From QNZT01 sp964651755 (GTDB taxonomy: Bacteria > Campylobacterota > Campylobacteria > Campylobacterales > QNZT01), in assembly GCA_964651755.1 (NCBI GenBank), contig CAZYZD010000008.1:1-45016 (forward strand): a stretch of DNA of 45,016 nucleotides, in the 5' to 3' direction. This document shows, piece by piece, positions 26,005 through 35,557 of the stretch. Positions within the stretch are counted from its first letter, which is position 1. Every line of letters starts with the position of its first letter. The notes under the pieces were generated by a model. That model did not search any database, was not told the DNA's origin, and saw only the letters and a program-made list of their open reading frames with translations. Made by a program: the position numbers and the translations under genes.

Positions 26005-27591
26005 TTAAATTATAGCGTAGGATACCCAGTTACATTCAGGAATAGCGGAGAGTTCATTCAGTACTTCTTTGGTGATCTCATCATCAACCAATACAACAGC
26101 CAGTGCTGAACCTTTGCCGTCACGTCCAAGTCTAAAATCTGCAATGTTAATATCATGTGCGCTTAATGCAGTTGTAATCTGTGCGATAACACCTCTCTTA
26201 TCTTCATTTGAGAAAAAGAGCATTTTACCTTTTGGTTTGAAATCAAGTTTGATTTCATTGATATTGACAATCTTTTCATGTGTATCTGAAAAGACAGTCC
26301 CACCGATACGAAGACTTTTATTTGCCGTCGTAAGAATGATTTCTATCTTGTTTTTATATTCACTTTGGTTAGGCACTTTCTGGCTTTGCAAATCAACACC
26401 CAGCTCTTCAGCTACAAATTCGGCATTAACATAGTTGATTTTCTCACCCATAGCCCCCTTCAATGCACCTACAAGCGCAAATGTACGTAAACTGTCTACA
26501 TATTCCCCTACGTCACCTTCCGCTTCAACTTTAAAGCTTTTGATATGTCCCATATTGATTTGTGCAGCGAGATAACCAATCTTTTGTGCCAATTCAAGAT
26601 AAGGCTTGACAAATGAAGGAAGTTCACTCTCTTTGATCGGTAAATTTAATGCATTAGGATAACTGGTACCACGGACTGCATTGATTGCCTGTTCTACTGC
26701 CTGTGTCGCGATCTTTTCCTGAGATTCAAGTGTATTGGCACCCAAGTGCGGTGTTACTGAAATATTATCAAGATCCAGCAGTTTATTGTCCGTAGCAGGT
26801 TCCTTTACAAAAACATCAATTCCTGCATAGGCAATTTTACCGCTTTTGAGACCTTCATAAAGTGCATCTTCATTGTACAACCCGCCTCTTGCACAATTGA
26901 TAAGCCGTACACCATCTTTCATTTTTGCAATCTCTTCTGCACCAATCATATCGATTGTCTCTTTGTTTTTAGGCGTATGAATCGTAATAAAATCACAGGC
27001 AAGAATATCATCAAAATTTTCCGTATACGCTACACCCATATCCAAAGCTTTGGCAGAATCAATATAAGGATCAAAAGTTACAACATCCATTTCAAATGCA
27101 AGTGCACGTTTACCAACACGACTACCGATGTTTCCAAAACCTATAATGCCTAATTTTTTATCTTTTAATTCGATACCATACCACTTTTCACGCTTCCATA
27201 CACGATCAAGTTTAAGATGGTTGTTTGCATTTGGAAAACTTCTTGCAGCAGCAAGCATATGTGCCATTGTCAATTCTACCGCTGCAATTGTATTTGCAGT
27301 CGGTACATTCATAACAATAATACCTTTTTTACTACATCCTTCTATATCTACATTGTCAACACCGACACCCGCTCTTACAATCGCTTTAATATTGTTTGCT
27401 TTTTCCAGAAATCTGGCATCCACATCAGTTGAACTTCGTGTAATAGCCACATCATATTCCCCTATAATTTCCAGCAACTTCTCTTTGTCCATATCAGATG
27501 CATCCAAAAATTCGATATCCTTTTCCTGAGCAAGGATATCAAGACCTTTTTGATGAATTTTGTCACAGACAATGATTTTTTTTATTTGCAT
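26005..27591 (-). CDS. serA: D-3-phosphoglycerate dehydrogenase
   Basis: First enzyme of serine biosynthesis: oxidises 3-phosphoglycerate to 3-phosphohydroxypyruvate with NAD. The 528-residue, long-form protein has the substrate domain, the NAD-binding domain with GFGNIGSRVGKRA, the catalytic Arg in NCARGGLYNEDAL and the catalytic His in SVTPHLGANT, then an intervening ASB-type domain (about 320-450) and a C-terminal ACT domain with NEDKRGVIAQITTALSAHDI, where serine feedback would act. The ATG has an AGGGGA upstream overlapping the end of the small membrane-protein gene. Last gene of the housekeeping operon. Confidence 0.97.
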   Translation of the reverse strand: MQIKKIIVCDKIHQKGLDILAQEKDIEFLDASDMDKEKLLEIIGEYDVAITRSSTDVDARFLEKANNIKAIVRAGVGVDNVDIEGCSKKGIIVMNVPTANTIAAVELTMAHMLAAARSFPNANNHLKLDRVWKREKWYGIELKDKKLGIIGFGNIGSRVGKRALAFEMDVVTFDPYIDSAKALDMGVAYTENFDDILACDFITIHTPKNKETIDMIGAEEIAKMKDGVRLINCARGGLYNEDALYEGLKSGKIAYAGIDVFVKEPATDNKLLDLDNISVTPHLGANTLESQEKIATQAVEQAINAVRGTSYPNALNLPIKESELPSFVKPYLELAQKIGYLAAQINMGHIKSFKVEAEGDVGEYVDSLRTFALVGALKGAMGEKINYVNAEFVAEELGVDLQSQKVPNQSEYKNKIEIILTTANKSLRIGGTVFSDTHEKIVNINEIKLDFKPKGKMLFFSNEDKRGVIAQITTALSAHDINIADFRLGRDGKGSALAVVLVDDEITKEVLNELSAIPECNWVSYAII

Positions 27592-27599
27592 ATATTCCC

Positions 27600-27860
27600 C
27601 TAATTTAAATTGATATGATAGATAGTTCGCGGGTAAGCAAAAGTATTTTGCTTCTGGTGCAGATACATCCGATAAATCCAGCTCTCCTTGTCATCAACTT
27701 CTTCTAAAAGCGCCTGAAAATCGGAGGGAACAGGCGGTTTTTGATAAGTAAATGTCTCTACTGGTTCAGATGAGATGAAACGATACAACCCAAATAACAA
27801 CACTATCAACACTAATGTTAAAAAAGTGAAGAGTGTATAAAGATATTTGGGTTCTTGCAT
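27600..27860 (-). CDS. small single-span membrane protein
   Basis: An 86-residue protein with one membrane span (residues 7-27, YTLFTFLTLVLIVLLFGLY) and a short, probably periplasmic tail containing PPVPSDFQALLEEVDDKESW. I recognise no family. It lies between rpsA (3-base gap) and serA (8-base gap) in a tight operon, so it is very likely translated. A small gene in this position is in keeping with related genomes as far as I recall, but its function is unknown. Confidence 0.7.
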   Translation of the reverse strand: MQEPKYLYTLFTFLTLVLIVLLFGLYRFISSEPVETFTYQKPPVPSDFQALLEEVDDKESWIYRMYLHQKQNTFAYPRTIYHINLN

Positions 27861-27863
27861 CGC

Positions 27864-29561
27864 TTACTTCAATTGATCTTTAATGACATCTCCAAGTGTA
27901 ATTTTTGTATCGTCATTATAAGCGTTAAGTGCTTCTTTTTCTTTAATTCTGGCAACTTTTCTTGCAGAAAGTCTGATTCTGTTCTTATCAGTGTCTATAA
28001 AAGCAATTGCAGCTTCGATTTCATCACCAACTTGCAAATCCTCCGCTTTTTTCTCGCCAAGATCTTCATGACGAATCAATGCATCGACACCATCTTCAAG
28101 TTCTACAAAAACACCAAAATCTTTGATATCTCTTACTTTCGCATTAACAATATCGTTCGGTTTATGATTTTTTGCAAATTTTTCAATAGGACTCTCTTCC
28201 AACTCTTTCTTGCTGAGTGAAATTTTCTCATTGTCATGATCGATTCTGACAATTTTCACTTCAACTTCATCTCCCACTTTCAGAAGATCTCTCGCTTTTA
28301 CACTTCTATCCCATGAAACATCTTCGTTGTGCAAAAGTCCTTCCACACTTCCAATTCTGACAAAAGCACCAAAATCAGTTACAGTTGTAACCGTACCTGT
28401 GACAATATCACCGGTTTTATGACTCTTTTTAAATTCATCAAATGGTTTTGGAAGTACATTTTTCAAAGAGACACGCAATTTTTGTTTTTCAAAATCCATC
28501 TCTACGATTTCAACATCGATCTCTTCACCCACTTCAAGATAATCTTTTGGATGTTTAATGTTTTTATCCCATGAAATCTCTGAAACATGAAGGAAACCTT
28601 CCACATCATTTCCAAGATCAACAAAAACACCGTAAGGTTCGATATTGCTTACCTGTACTTTAACAGCATCACCGACTTCAAGCTGTTCTGCAAGATCATC
28701 CCATGGATTTGGTGTTGCCGCTTTGATAGAGAGAGACAGATGACGTTTGGCTTCATCATAACCAATCGCTTTAACAGGAACCACTTCACCCTCTTCATAG
28801 AGTTTTGAAGGATTCACAGGACCTTTGTAACTGATTTCGCTGTAGTGTACCAAACCATCTACACCACCTACATCTACAAACATACCGTAACTTGTAATCT
28901 TTTTAATGACACCCTCTACCGGCTCTTCACTTGAAAGCAATTTGTCAATAATCTCTTTTTTATTCGCACGATCAGCTTCAATCAATACTTTTCTTGAACC
29001 GACAATAGAGTTATTCTCTTTGTCAACTTTAAGTACTTGCAGTTTTACTTTTTTACCGATAGTAGATTTCGTATCTTTCAAATATGCCTGAGATTTCGGT
29101 AAAAATACTTCGATTCCCTCATCTGTTTCAACGATAAAACCACCTTTGTTTTTACCAATCACTTTACCTTCGAGAATAACTGGCTCGCCCTCTTCATCAT
29201 AGTTTTTTACAAACTCTTCTACTTTTTTGGTACGAAGCGCTTTCTTATAAGAGAGTCCCGGTCGCTCATTTCTGTAACCGGTAATCATCACTGTGATTTT
29301 ATCACCGACATTAAATAACAGATTTCCATCTTCATCTACAATTTCATCACGTCTGAGAATACCCTCCTGCTTCTTGCCCACATCTACCAATATATTATTA
29401 TCTTCAGGTTTATCAGCAACTATAACACCTTCTACGATATTTCCGCCTTTTTCCTCTTTGATAGAAGCTTCAAACATGGAAGCAAAATCATCCTCATCAC
29501 CTAAATCCATCGCCTCGATGGCACTTTTACTATGAGCTTTAACGCCCGCCTCATTCAACAT
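27864..29561 (-). CDS. rpsA: 30S ribosomal protein S1
   Basis: RNA-binding protein that helps mRNA bind to the 30S subunit. The 565-residue protein has six S1 (OB-fold) repeats. The typical beta-hairpin of each is visible in order: NIVEGVIVADKPEDNNILVD, VILEGKVIGKNKGGFIV, PVEGVIKKITSYGMFVDVG, VKVQVSNIEPYGVFVDLG, VTGTVTTVTDFGAFVRIG and VNAKVRDIKDFGVFVEL. This is the six-domain form of Gram-negative bacteria. The start is the ATG at 29561 (AAGGA five bases upstream) rather than the GTG one codon before. It follows ispH in the same operon. Confidence 0.97.
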   Translation of the reverse strand: MLNEAGVKAHSKSAIEAMDLGDEDDFASMFEASIKEEKGGNIVEGVIVADKPEDNNILVDVGKKQEGILRRDEIVDEDGNLLFNVGDKITVMITGYRNERPGLSYKKALRTKKVEEFVKNYDEEGEPVILEGKVIGKNKGGFIVETDEGIEVFLPKSQAYLKDTKSTIGKKVKLQVLKVDKENNSIVGSRKVLIEADRANKKEIIDKLLSSEEPVEGVIKKITSYGMFVDVGGVDGLVHYSEISYKGPVNPSKLYEEGEVVPVKAIGYDEAKRHLSLSIKAATPNPWDDLAEQLEVGDAVKVQVSNIEPYGVFVDLGNDVEGFLHVSEISWDKNIKHPKDYLEVGEEIDVEIVEMDFEKQKLRVSLKNVLPKPFDEFKKSHKTGDIVTGTVTTVTDFGAFVRIGSVEGLLHNEDVSWDRSVKARDLLKVGDEVEVKIVRIDHDNEKISLSKKELEESPIEKFAKNHKPNDIVNAKVRDIKDFGVFVELEDGVDALIRHEDLGEKKAEDLQVGDEIEAAIAFIDTDKNRIRLSARKVARIKEKEALNAYNDDTKITLGDVIKDQLK

Positions 29562-29600
29562 CACAATCCTTTTACACTATGTTTTTAAAAATTTTAGCCA

Positions 29601-30431
29601 TTATACAGAAAACTTTCTTATTTTTTCTATGACATTTTGAATAATCCAGTCAGGAGTGGAGGCTCCTGCTGTGACACCACAAAGTTTCTTCTCTTTAAAC
29701 CATGATTCATCAAGTTCTTCCGGTAACTCTATATGATAACTATCACTACAATTTTTTTGCACTATACTGTAAAGTTGTTTTGTATTAGAAGAGTTTTTTC
29801 CTCCGATAACAATCATCACATCTGCCTCTTTAGAAAGCTTATCTGCCGCTTCCTGATTCTCAAAAGTAGCATTGCAAATTGTATTGAAAACACGTACCTC
29901 CTTAACATGTTCCATCAAATAGTTAACTATTTTGATAAACTCTTTAACTTTACGTGTCGTTTGTGAAACTACTGCAACTTTCGGTCCTAAATAACACTTT
30001 TCAAGGTCACTGGTATCCATTACTACCAAAGGTTCATTAACTGCATAACTTTTTACTCCTTTGACTTCAGGATGCTTTTCATCTCCAAAAATAACAATTT
30101 TATACCCCTCTTCACTCATCTGCTGCACAATTTCCTGCGGCTTTGTTACAAAAGGACAAGTTGCATTGATAATCTCTTTTCCACTTTCCTGAAGTTCCTT
30201 AAGCTCTTTTTTTACAATACCATGAGTACGAATAATCACTTTATTCGCATTTTTCAACTCATCTATTTCATGTGCAGTTGTAACATTGAAACTCTCCTGC
30301 AAACGATTAATTTCATCTTTGTTATGAATAAGAGGACCATATGTATAGGCATTTTTTGAATCTTCTGCAATTTCTATTGCTCTTTTTACACCAAAACAGA
30401 ATCCATAATTTTCAGCTAATCTAATTTCCAA
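29601..30431 (-). CDS. ispH: 4-hydroxy-3-methylbut-2-enyl diphosphate reductase
   Basis: Last step of the MEP isoprenoid pathway: a [4Fe-4S] enzyme making IPP and DMAPP. The 276-residue protein has the three iron-sulfur Cys in ENYGFCFGVKRAI, INATCPFVTK and NTICNATFENQEA, the active-site Glu in the last, and the GGKNSSNTKQL and GVTAGASTPDWII motifs. No ATG is available: the start is a TTG at 30431 within the last codons of aroA, with GAGGT upstream. The conserved N-terminus starts right there, so this rare start is well supported. It overlaps aroA by 11 bases. Confidence 0.96.
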   Translation of the reverse strand: MEIRLAENYGFCFGVKRAIEIAEDSKNAYTYGPLIHNKDEINRLQESFNVTTAHEIDELKNANKVIIRTHGIVKKELKELQESGKEIINATCPFVTKPQEIVQQMSEEGYKIVIFGDEKHPEVKGVKSYAVNEPLVVMDTSDLEKCYLGPKVAVVSQTTRKVKEFIKIVNYLMEHVKEVRVFNTICNATFENQEAADKLSKEADVMIVIGGKNSSNTKQLYSIVQKNCSDSYHIELPEELDESWFKEKKLCGVTAGASTPDWIIQNVIEKIRKFSV

Positions 30432-31710
30432 CTTTTACCTCGCTTATTTGGGATAGTAGTGTTATAAAATTCGGAAATGAAGTTTGAATGCAGTCGATAT
30501 CTCCAATCTCCATACCGCACTTCAGCCCCGCAACGGCAAAACTCATCGCAATTCTGTGATCACCGTGTGAATCAATAGATGCCGGGCGTATTTCACCGCC
30601 TGTAATCTCATAACCATCTTCAAACTCTTCCACTTCAATACCGCACAACCGAAGATTTTCCACAACTGTACTGATCCGATCACTCTCTTTGACACGCAAC
30701 TCTTTTGCATTTTTAACCAGGCTTTTACCTTCAGCACAACTCATGGCAATACTTAAAGCAGGCAATTCATCAATCAACCATGCGATATTTTCTTCCACTG
30801 TCACACCATGAAGGGGAGCATACTCGACAACGATATCACCAATCGGTTCATATTTATCCTCTTTTAAAACAAAAGAGACTTTTGCACCCATTTTCTGCAG
30901 TACTTTATATGCTTCGATACGGGTATCGTTCAGGGAGAGGTTTTCAAGTACAACCCTGCTCCCGGGAATAATCGCAGCCGCAACCGCAAAGAAAAAACCG
31001 CTCGAAGGATCGGCAGGCACAGTAATATCCAGCGGCGAAAGAGGTTTTTGCATCGGAAAAATCTCAATTGCTCCCTCTTTCTCCTCAATCTTTGCCCCCA
31101 TCCCCCGAAGCATACGCTCACTATGATCACGGCTTAAATGCGGTTCCTGATATGAAGAGAGCTCTTTTGCATTGAGTGCAGCCAAAATCATCGCACTCTT
31201 TACCTGTGCAGAAGCAATCGGGGAGTGATAGACAAATCCATCAAGGTTTTCTACCCCTCGAATTGCGATAGGCGCCAGATTTCCATTTTCTCGTCCATCA
31301 ATCTGTGCACCGATAGTTCTAAGCGGATCTGCAACACGACGCATCGGACGGGAAGCAAGATATTTATCTCCAAAAAGTACAAAAAAACCGGGACGGGAAG
31401 CCAAAAATCCCATAAAAAGGCGAATCGCCGTACCGGAATTCCCGCAATCCAAAATAGAGGCAGGCTCTTTAATCTCTTTTGGAGGGGTAATCTTCATAAC
31501 CTCCCCGTCATCTTCCACCTCAGCACCCAACCCTTTGACTATCTCCAGGGTATTGAGTGTATCTTCCGCTCTGAGATAGTTACGTACCACAGAAGGTCGA
31601 TCGCTTAAAAGTGAAAAAATTGCACAACGATGTGAAATCGACTTATCCGGAGCAATAGTGTCGATTTTTTGATCAAAAGCTTTGGCAGGTTTTACAGTAA
31701 GATAACTCAT
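30421..31710 (-). CDS. aroA: EPSP synthase (3-phosphoshikimate 1-carboxyvinyltransferase)
   Basis: Sixth step of the shikimate pathway: transfers enolpyruvyl from PEP to shikimate 3-phosphate. The 429-residue protein shows PDKSISHRCAIFS, the PEP-site LDCGNSGTAIRLFMGFLA, KYLASRPMRRVADPL, SAQVKSAMILAAL, DPSSGFFFAVAAAI, the catalytic IDELPALSIA, KESDRI and DHRIAMSFAVAGL. It starts on an ATGA overlap with pheT and ends overlapping ispH. Confidence 0.97.
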   Translation of the reverse strand: MSYLTVKPAKAFDQKIDTIAPDKSISHRCAIFSLLSDRPSVVRNYLRAEDTLNTLEIVKGLGAEVEDDGEVMKITPPKEIKEPASILDCGNSGTAIRLFMGFLASRPGFFVLFGDKYLASRPMRRVADPLRTIGAQIDGRENGNLAPIAIRGVENLDGFVYHSPIASAQVKSAMILAALNAKELSSYQEPHLSRDHSERMLRGMGAKIEEKEGAIEIFPMQKPLSPLDITVPADPSSGFFFAVAAAIIPGSRVVLENLSLNDTRIEAYKVLQKMGAKVSFVLKEDKYEPIGDIVVEYAPLHGVTVEENIAWLIDELPALSIAMSCAEGKSLVKNAKELRVKESDRISTVVENLRLCGIEVEEFEDGYEITGGEIRPASIDSHGDHRIAMSFAVAGLKCGMEIGDIDCIQTSFPNFITLLSQISEVKVGN

Positions 31711-34031
31711 CTCATCTCAATCCCGAAATGTTCTTTAAGCAAAGAGAGCACCTGATCCATCATGGCACTGATCTCTTCTTCTGTCAATGTTTTCTCATCT
31801 GACTGAATCTCAAATCGCACTGTAAGACTCATTTTATCTCCCAACTCTTCACTCTCGTAGAGATCGACAGGATAGAAACATCTGATCTCTTTTGCCAGCA
31901 TTGGTGTAAGTTTGTCTTTAATCGTATCAAAGCCAATCCCTTTGGGAACCAACAGGGAAAGATCTCTCGTCAATGCCGGAAATTTCGTATACCCCCGGGC
32001 AATAACCGTTTCATATTTCAAACCCGAAAAATCTACTTCACACAGATATGTTCGCGGTAAGTCAAACGCTTTCTCTGCATTTGCATGCACCCGCGCCATA
32101 TAACCTATATCTTTACCATCAACAATCACTCTGGCATGTTCATAAGGGCTGAAAAGCGCAGATTCATCCTCTGCCTTTTTCAACTCAAACACTCCCAAAA
32201 CTGCTGACATTTTATCTGCAAATGCAAAAAAAGTGATCTCTTCAGGTTTTCCATGATTTTGCAAACTGGCATCTTCCATATTTCCACTATAGATAAATGC
32301 CATCTTTTCAGACTCCTGGCGTTTTGCATCAACCACCCTGCCCAGTTCAAACAGAGCAACCTTTTTTCTTCCGTTTTTCAGATTATTTGCAGCTGATTCA
32401 AGCAGATGTATTACCAGCGTAGTACGCAGTGTATTGAGTTCTGCAGAGATAGGGTTTGATAAATCAAGTCCCTCATCCAAAACTTCCAAATTATATCTTT
32501 CCAATATTTTTTTATTATCAAAAAAGTAGTGCACCGACTCAAAAAAACCTGCACCTGCTGCTCTGCTTCTGTATTTTATACGCTTTTTATACAAATCAAA
32601 TGTCGCATTCAAACGACGCTTTTCAATAATCTCCAGTGGTTTGGAAACAATATTGTCAATCCCGATAAACCGGACAATCTCTTCAATAATATCCTGTTTA
32701 TGTACAATATCAGTCCGAAAATCAGGTATTTCTACAATCAAATAGTTATCCTGTTTTTTACATGAGATATCTAATCTGCTTAAAATAGCCATTACTTGAC
32801 TGAGAGCAATTTTCTGACCAATAAAATTTTCAATAAAATCATGCGAAATCTGCAATATCTTCTGCTCTTTTGGTGCAAAATATTGCTCTTCAGATCTGTA
32901 AATTCTTGCTCCGCAATTCTCCCAGATAGTATCACATAAAAAATCGAGTCCAAGATAGAGATCTGTTTCACTGCCTCTGGAAGTATTGTAAAAAAGATCG
33001 TCTGCTTCAACTTTTTGCTCCATCTTCAAAGTAGAGACAAGAGCAGGGTCAATATAACTTGCTTCAAGAATCAAATGCCGCCCTTTTGGCTGAGAAAATG
33101 TTTCATTTTGATTAAGACCTATCTCAGAAAGAAGCATACTCCCACAATAAAGCGCATTAATACCATTTTGCTCTTTTTTCAGTGTCAAAACAACTTTTCC
33201 TTCGTCATTATAGAGCTGATCAAAGTCATACACCCGGAGTATCACACCTGTAGTATGCATCGCATATGTCAATTTCTGATGTAAAGCACGCTGGGTATAC
33301 TTTCCGACACAGGCGATACGAAAAGCTTCCAATAAAACACTTTCACAAGGTTCATATTCAGCAAAACGGTAGACAACATTTGCGTCCGGTTCTCCTGAAA
33401 TATTTAATTGCAATATTCTTAAAATACCGCGTCTGTCCTCTTTATAGCTTCGTTCATATAAACCTACATCTTTATCATACGCAGCAGCCAAATCTCTCGC
33501 CACACCGCGGATACTGAGACAATCCCCACGGTTTGCCGTCAGTTCAATATCGATAATATCATCATTTAAAAGAGGATAGGTAGAGAGTTCCCTTCCAAGT
33601 TCCAGCTCACCGATACTCTCATCCAGCACCATAATGCCGTCATTCATCTCAGGCAATCCAATCTCGCTTGAGCCGCAAATCATACCGTTGGACTCGACAC
33701 CTCTGAGTTTTGCTTTTTTGATCACAAAACCATTTCCAAGATCTGCACCGATTGTCGCAACCGCCACAGTCTGACCTGCCGCCACATTTTTGGCACCGCA
33801 GACAATCTGTGTTGTTTCTGTCCCGATATCTACCTGACAAACATTAAGCTTGTCCGCATCGGGGTGTTTTTCACATGAAAGCACTCTGCCCACAACCACT
33901 TTTTCGGGAATACGAAGTTTCTCTACAGAATCTACTTCCAGCCCTATACTGTTAAATGTTTCACAAAGCTCTTCTGTGCTTTTATCTTCAATATCAATCC
34001 ACTCTTGTAACCAATTTCTCGTAACTATCAT
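31707..34031 (-). CDS. pheT: phenylalanyl-tRNA synthetase beta subunit
   Basis: Forms the alpha2-beta2 synthetase with PheS. The 774 residues contain the EMAP-like tRNA-binding domain (VVVGRVLSCEKHPDADKL, residues 45-150), the B3/B4 editing region, the B5 domain (VMAILSRLDISCKK, DIVHKQDIIEEIVRFIG), the core catalytic-like domain (FFDNKKILERYNLEVLD, SNPISAELNTLRTTLV) and the C-terminal anticodon-binding ferredoxin-like domain (FPALTRDLSLLVPKG, VRFEIQSDEKTLTEEEI). Joined to pheS and aroA by four-base overlaps. Length is normal. Confidence 0.97.
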   Translation of the reverse strand: MIVTRNWLQEWIDIEDKSTEELCETFNSIGLEVDSVEKLRIPEKVVVGRVLSCEKHPDADKLNVCQVDIGTETTQIVCGAKNVAAGQTVAVATIGADLGNGFVIKKAKLRGVESNGMICGSSEIGLPEMNDGIMVLDESIGELELGRELSTYPLLNDDIIDIELTANRGDCLSIRGVARDLAAAYDKDVGLYERSYKEDRRGILRILQLNISGEPDANVVYRFAEYEPCESVLLEAFRIACVGKYTQRALHQKLTYAMHTTGVILRVYDFDQLYNDEGKVVLTLKKEQNGINALYCGSMLLSEIGLNQNETFSQPKGRHLILEASYIDPALVSTLKMEQKVEADDLFYNTSRGSETDLYLGLDFLCDTIWENCGARIYRSEEQYFAPKEQKILQISHDFIENFIGQKIALSQVMAILSRLDISCKKQDNYLIVEIPDFRTDIVHKQDIIEEIVRFIGIDNIVSKPLEIIEKRRLNATFDLYKKRIKYRSRAAGAGFFESVHYFFDNKKILERYNLEVLDEGLDLSNPISAELNTLRTTLVIHLLESAANNLKNGRKKVALFELGRVVDAKRQESEKMAFIYSGNMEDASLQNHGKPEEITFFAFADKMSAVLGVFELKKAEDESALFSPYEHARVIVDGKDIGYMARVHANAEKAFDLPRTYLCEVDFSGLKYETVIARGYTKFPALTRDLSLLVPKGIGFDTIKDKLTPMLAKEIRCFYPVDLYESEELGDKMSLTVRFEIQSDEKTLTEEEISAMMDQVLSLLKEHFGIEMR

Positions 34032-35020
34032 CTAAACTGCTCCAGTAAGCGCACATCACCCTCAAAAAGTGAGCGCAAATCTCCTATCTGGTGTATGAGC
34101 ATCGCGAAACGCTCCACACCCAGCCCGAAGGCATAACCGCTGACATTTTCATATCCGACAGCTTTAAATACATTTGGATCGACCATACCTGATCCAAGCA
34201 CTTCCAGCCAGCCTGTTTTAGAGCAGACACGACACCCTTCCCCTTTACAGAAAATACAGCTGATATCCACTTCCGTACTTGGTTCTGTAAACGGAAAAAA
34301 GCTGGGACGAAAACGCACTTTGACATCACCGAACATATACTTCAAAAAGTCTTCCAGAATCCACTTTAGATTGGCAAAAGAGATTTTCCCCTCCGCATCG
34401 ACCATCAACCCTTCCACCTGATGAAACATCGGCGTATGCGTCAGGTCAAAATCGCGTCTGAAAACACTGCCCGGACTGATCATACGTATAGGCGGCTGTG
34501 TGCTTTGCATCGTTCTGATCTGTACCGGAGATGTGTGTGTACGAAGCACCATACCGTCATTGAGATAGAAGGTATCCTGCATATCACGCGCGGGGTGATG
34601 TTTGGGAAGATTGAGCGCTTCAAAGTTATGAAAGTCATCCTCTATAAAAGGTCCCTCTTCAATAGAGAAGTTCAACGCCACAAAATAGTCGATGATTCTG
34701 TTCATCGTTTCCATCACCGGATGGAGTGCACCCGAAGTAGACTTGCCGTGGTACATCGTCACATCGACACCATCTTTTGCCATCATTTCACTGATCGCTT
34801 CTGCTTCAAGAATCATCTTTTTGGCATCAAAAAGCTCTGTAAGTTTTGCTTTCATGATGTTGAGATTTTTGGCAAACTCTTTTTTCTCTTCGTTTGGCAC
34901 CTCTTTCATTTTGGCAAACTGCGCCGCCAAAACACCTTTTTTCCCGAAGATCTCTATACGCACCGATTCAAGCGTTTTGAGATCGCCTGCCTGTTTGATT
35001 TTCTCTTCTAAACTTTCCAT
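34028..35020 (-). CDS. pheS: phenylalanyl-tRNA synthetase alpha subunit
   Basis: Catalytic subunit, class II synthetase fold. The 330 residues include an N-terminal coiled coil (1-90), FIEDDFHNFEALNLPKHHPARDM, LRTHTSPVQIRTM, motif 2 at VFRRDFDLTHTPMFHQVEGL, a Cys-rich insertion (CIFCKGEGCRVCSKTGW) near residue 265, and motif 3 in FGLGVERFAMLIHQI. The Cys-rich stretch is normal for bacterial PheS. It is the first gene of the operon; the divergent leader region at 35021-35200 must carry its promoter. Confidence 0.97.
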   Translation of the reverse strand: MESLEEKIKQAGDLKTLESVRIEIFGKKGVLAAQFAKMKEVPNEEKKEFAKNLNIMKAKLTELFDAKKMILEAEAISEMMAKDGVDVTMYHGKSTSGALHPVMETMNRIIDYFVALNFSIEEGPFIEDDFHNFEALNLPKHHPARDMQDTFYLNDGMVLRTHTSPVQIRTMQSTQPPIRMISPGSVFRRDFDLTHTPMFHQVEGLMVDAEGKISFANLKWILEDFLKYMFGDVKVRFRPSFFPFTEPSTEVDISCIFCKGEGCRVCSKTGWLEVLGSGMVDPNVFKAVGYENVSGYAFGLGVERFAMLIHQIGDLRSLFEGDVRLLEQFR

Positions 35021-35081
35021 AAACTGCCTAAAATTTTTTGTTGCATTGTAATGAAAAATGGATTAAGGGAAACTATATTAC

Positions 35082-35087
35082 TATACT
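35082..35087 (+). promoter_or_regulatory. possible -10 box for the HIT gene
   Basis: TATACT on the plus strand would put the transcription start near 35094, just before the inverted repeat, so the whole hairpin would be in the mRNA leader. No good -35 box is visible. The same AT-rich patch could supply TATAGT on the minus strand for pheS. Confidence 0.3.
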
Positions 35088-35097
35088 CTTTTAACAA

Positions 35098-35199
35098 TAG
35101 ACTTCTTATAAAAGCATGACAAGAGGCTCAGACCATCGGGAGGATTTGTCCTCGAAGGAATGCTTTTATAAGAAGTCTAATCTTCACAAAGGAGCCTCT
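35098..35199 (+). promoter_or_regulatory. structured leader element upstream of the HIT gene
   Basis: Two 20-base arms, 35098-35117 and 35160-35179, are exact reverse complements. The 42-base interior contains a small hairpin (GAGGA at 35140-35144, TCCTC at 35149-35153). A further 8-base complement joins AGAGGCTC at 35122-35129 with GAGCCTCT at 35192-35199, which includes the end of the Shine-Dalgarno (AAAGGAG, 35188-35194) and reaches to one base before the ATG. No T run follows, so it is not a simple terminator. I cannot match it to a known riboswitch. Confidence 0.55.
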
Positions 35200-35200
35200 A

Positions 35201-35557
35201 ATGTGTATATTCTGTAAAATCGTTAACGGCGAAATGTCCGCCAACAAGATTCATGAAAATGATGACTTTTTAGCATTTCATGATATCTTCCCCAAAGCCC
35301 CCGTGCATATTCTCATCATTCCCAAAGAGCATATTGAAAACTTTCAGTCTGTTTCGCCTGAAACTATGGCAAAAATGACACCTTTTATCCAGGAAGTGGC
35401 AAAGATTCTGGAACTGGATGAAAACGGATACCGACTCATCACCAACAACGGTCCAGACGGTGGTCAGGAAGTACCGCATCTGCACTTTCACCTGCTTGGC
35501 GGTACCAAACTCAAATGGCCTCAGATGGCAGAAGATGCCGCGAAGAAAGCACTGTAA
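35201..35557 (+). CDS. HIT-family nucleotide-binding protein (HinT-like)
   Basis: A 118-residue histidine-triad protein, a hydrolase or transferase acting on nucleoside phosphoramidates or similar. MCIFCKIVNGEMSANKIHENDD at the N-terminus with FLAFHDIFPKAPVHILIIPKEHI and the triad HLHFHLLGG near the C-terminus are diagnostic of the HinT/PKCI branch. The ATG has a strong AAAGGAG upstream, embedded in the structured leader described at 35098. Its last 37 bases overlap the end of the convergent gene at 35521. Confidence 0.95.
   Translation: MCIFCKIVNGEMSANKIHENDDFLAFHDIFPKAPVHILIIPKEHIENFQSVSPETMAKMTPFIQEVAKILELDENGYRLITNNGPDGGQEVPHLHFHLLGGTKLKWPQMAEDAAKKAL

Noticed and set aside
35098..35179. 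Mobile element (MITE) or Rho-independent terminator
   Set aside because: Only a 3-base possible target duplication, no second copy in the window, and no T run after either arm; its place in a divergent leader fits a regulatory RNA better.
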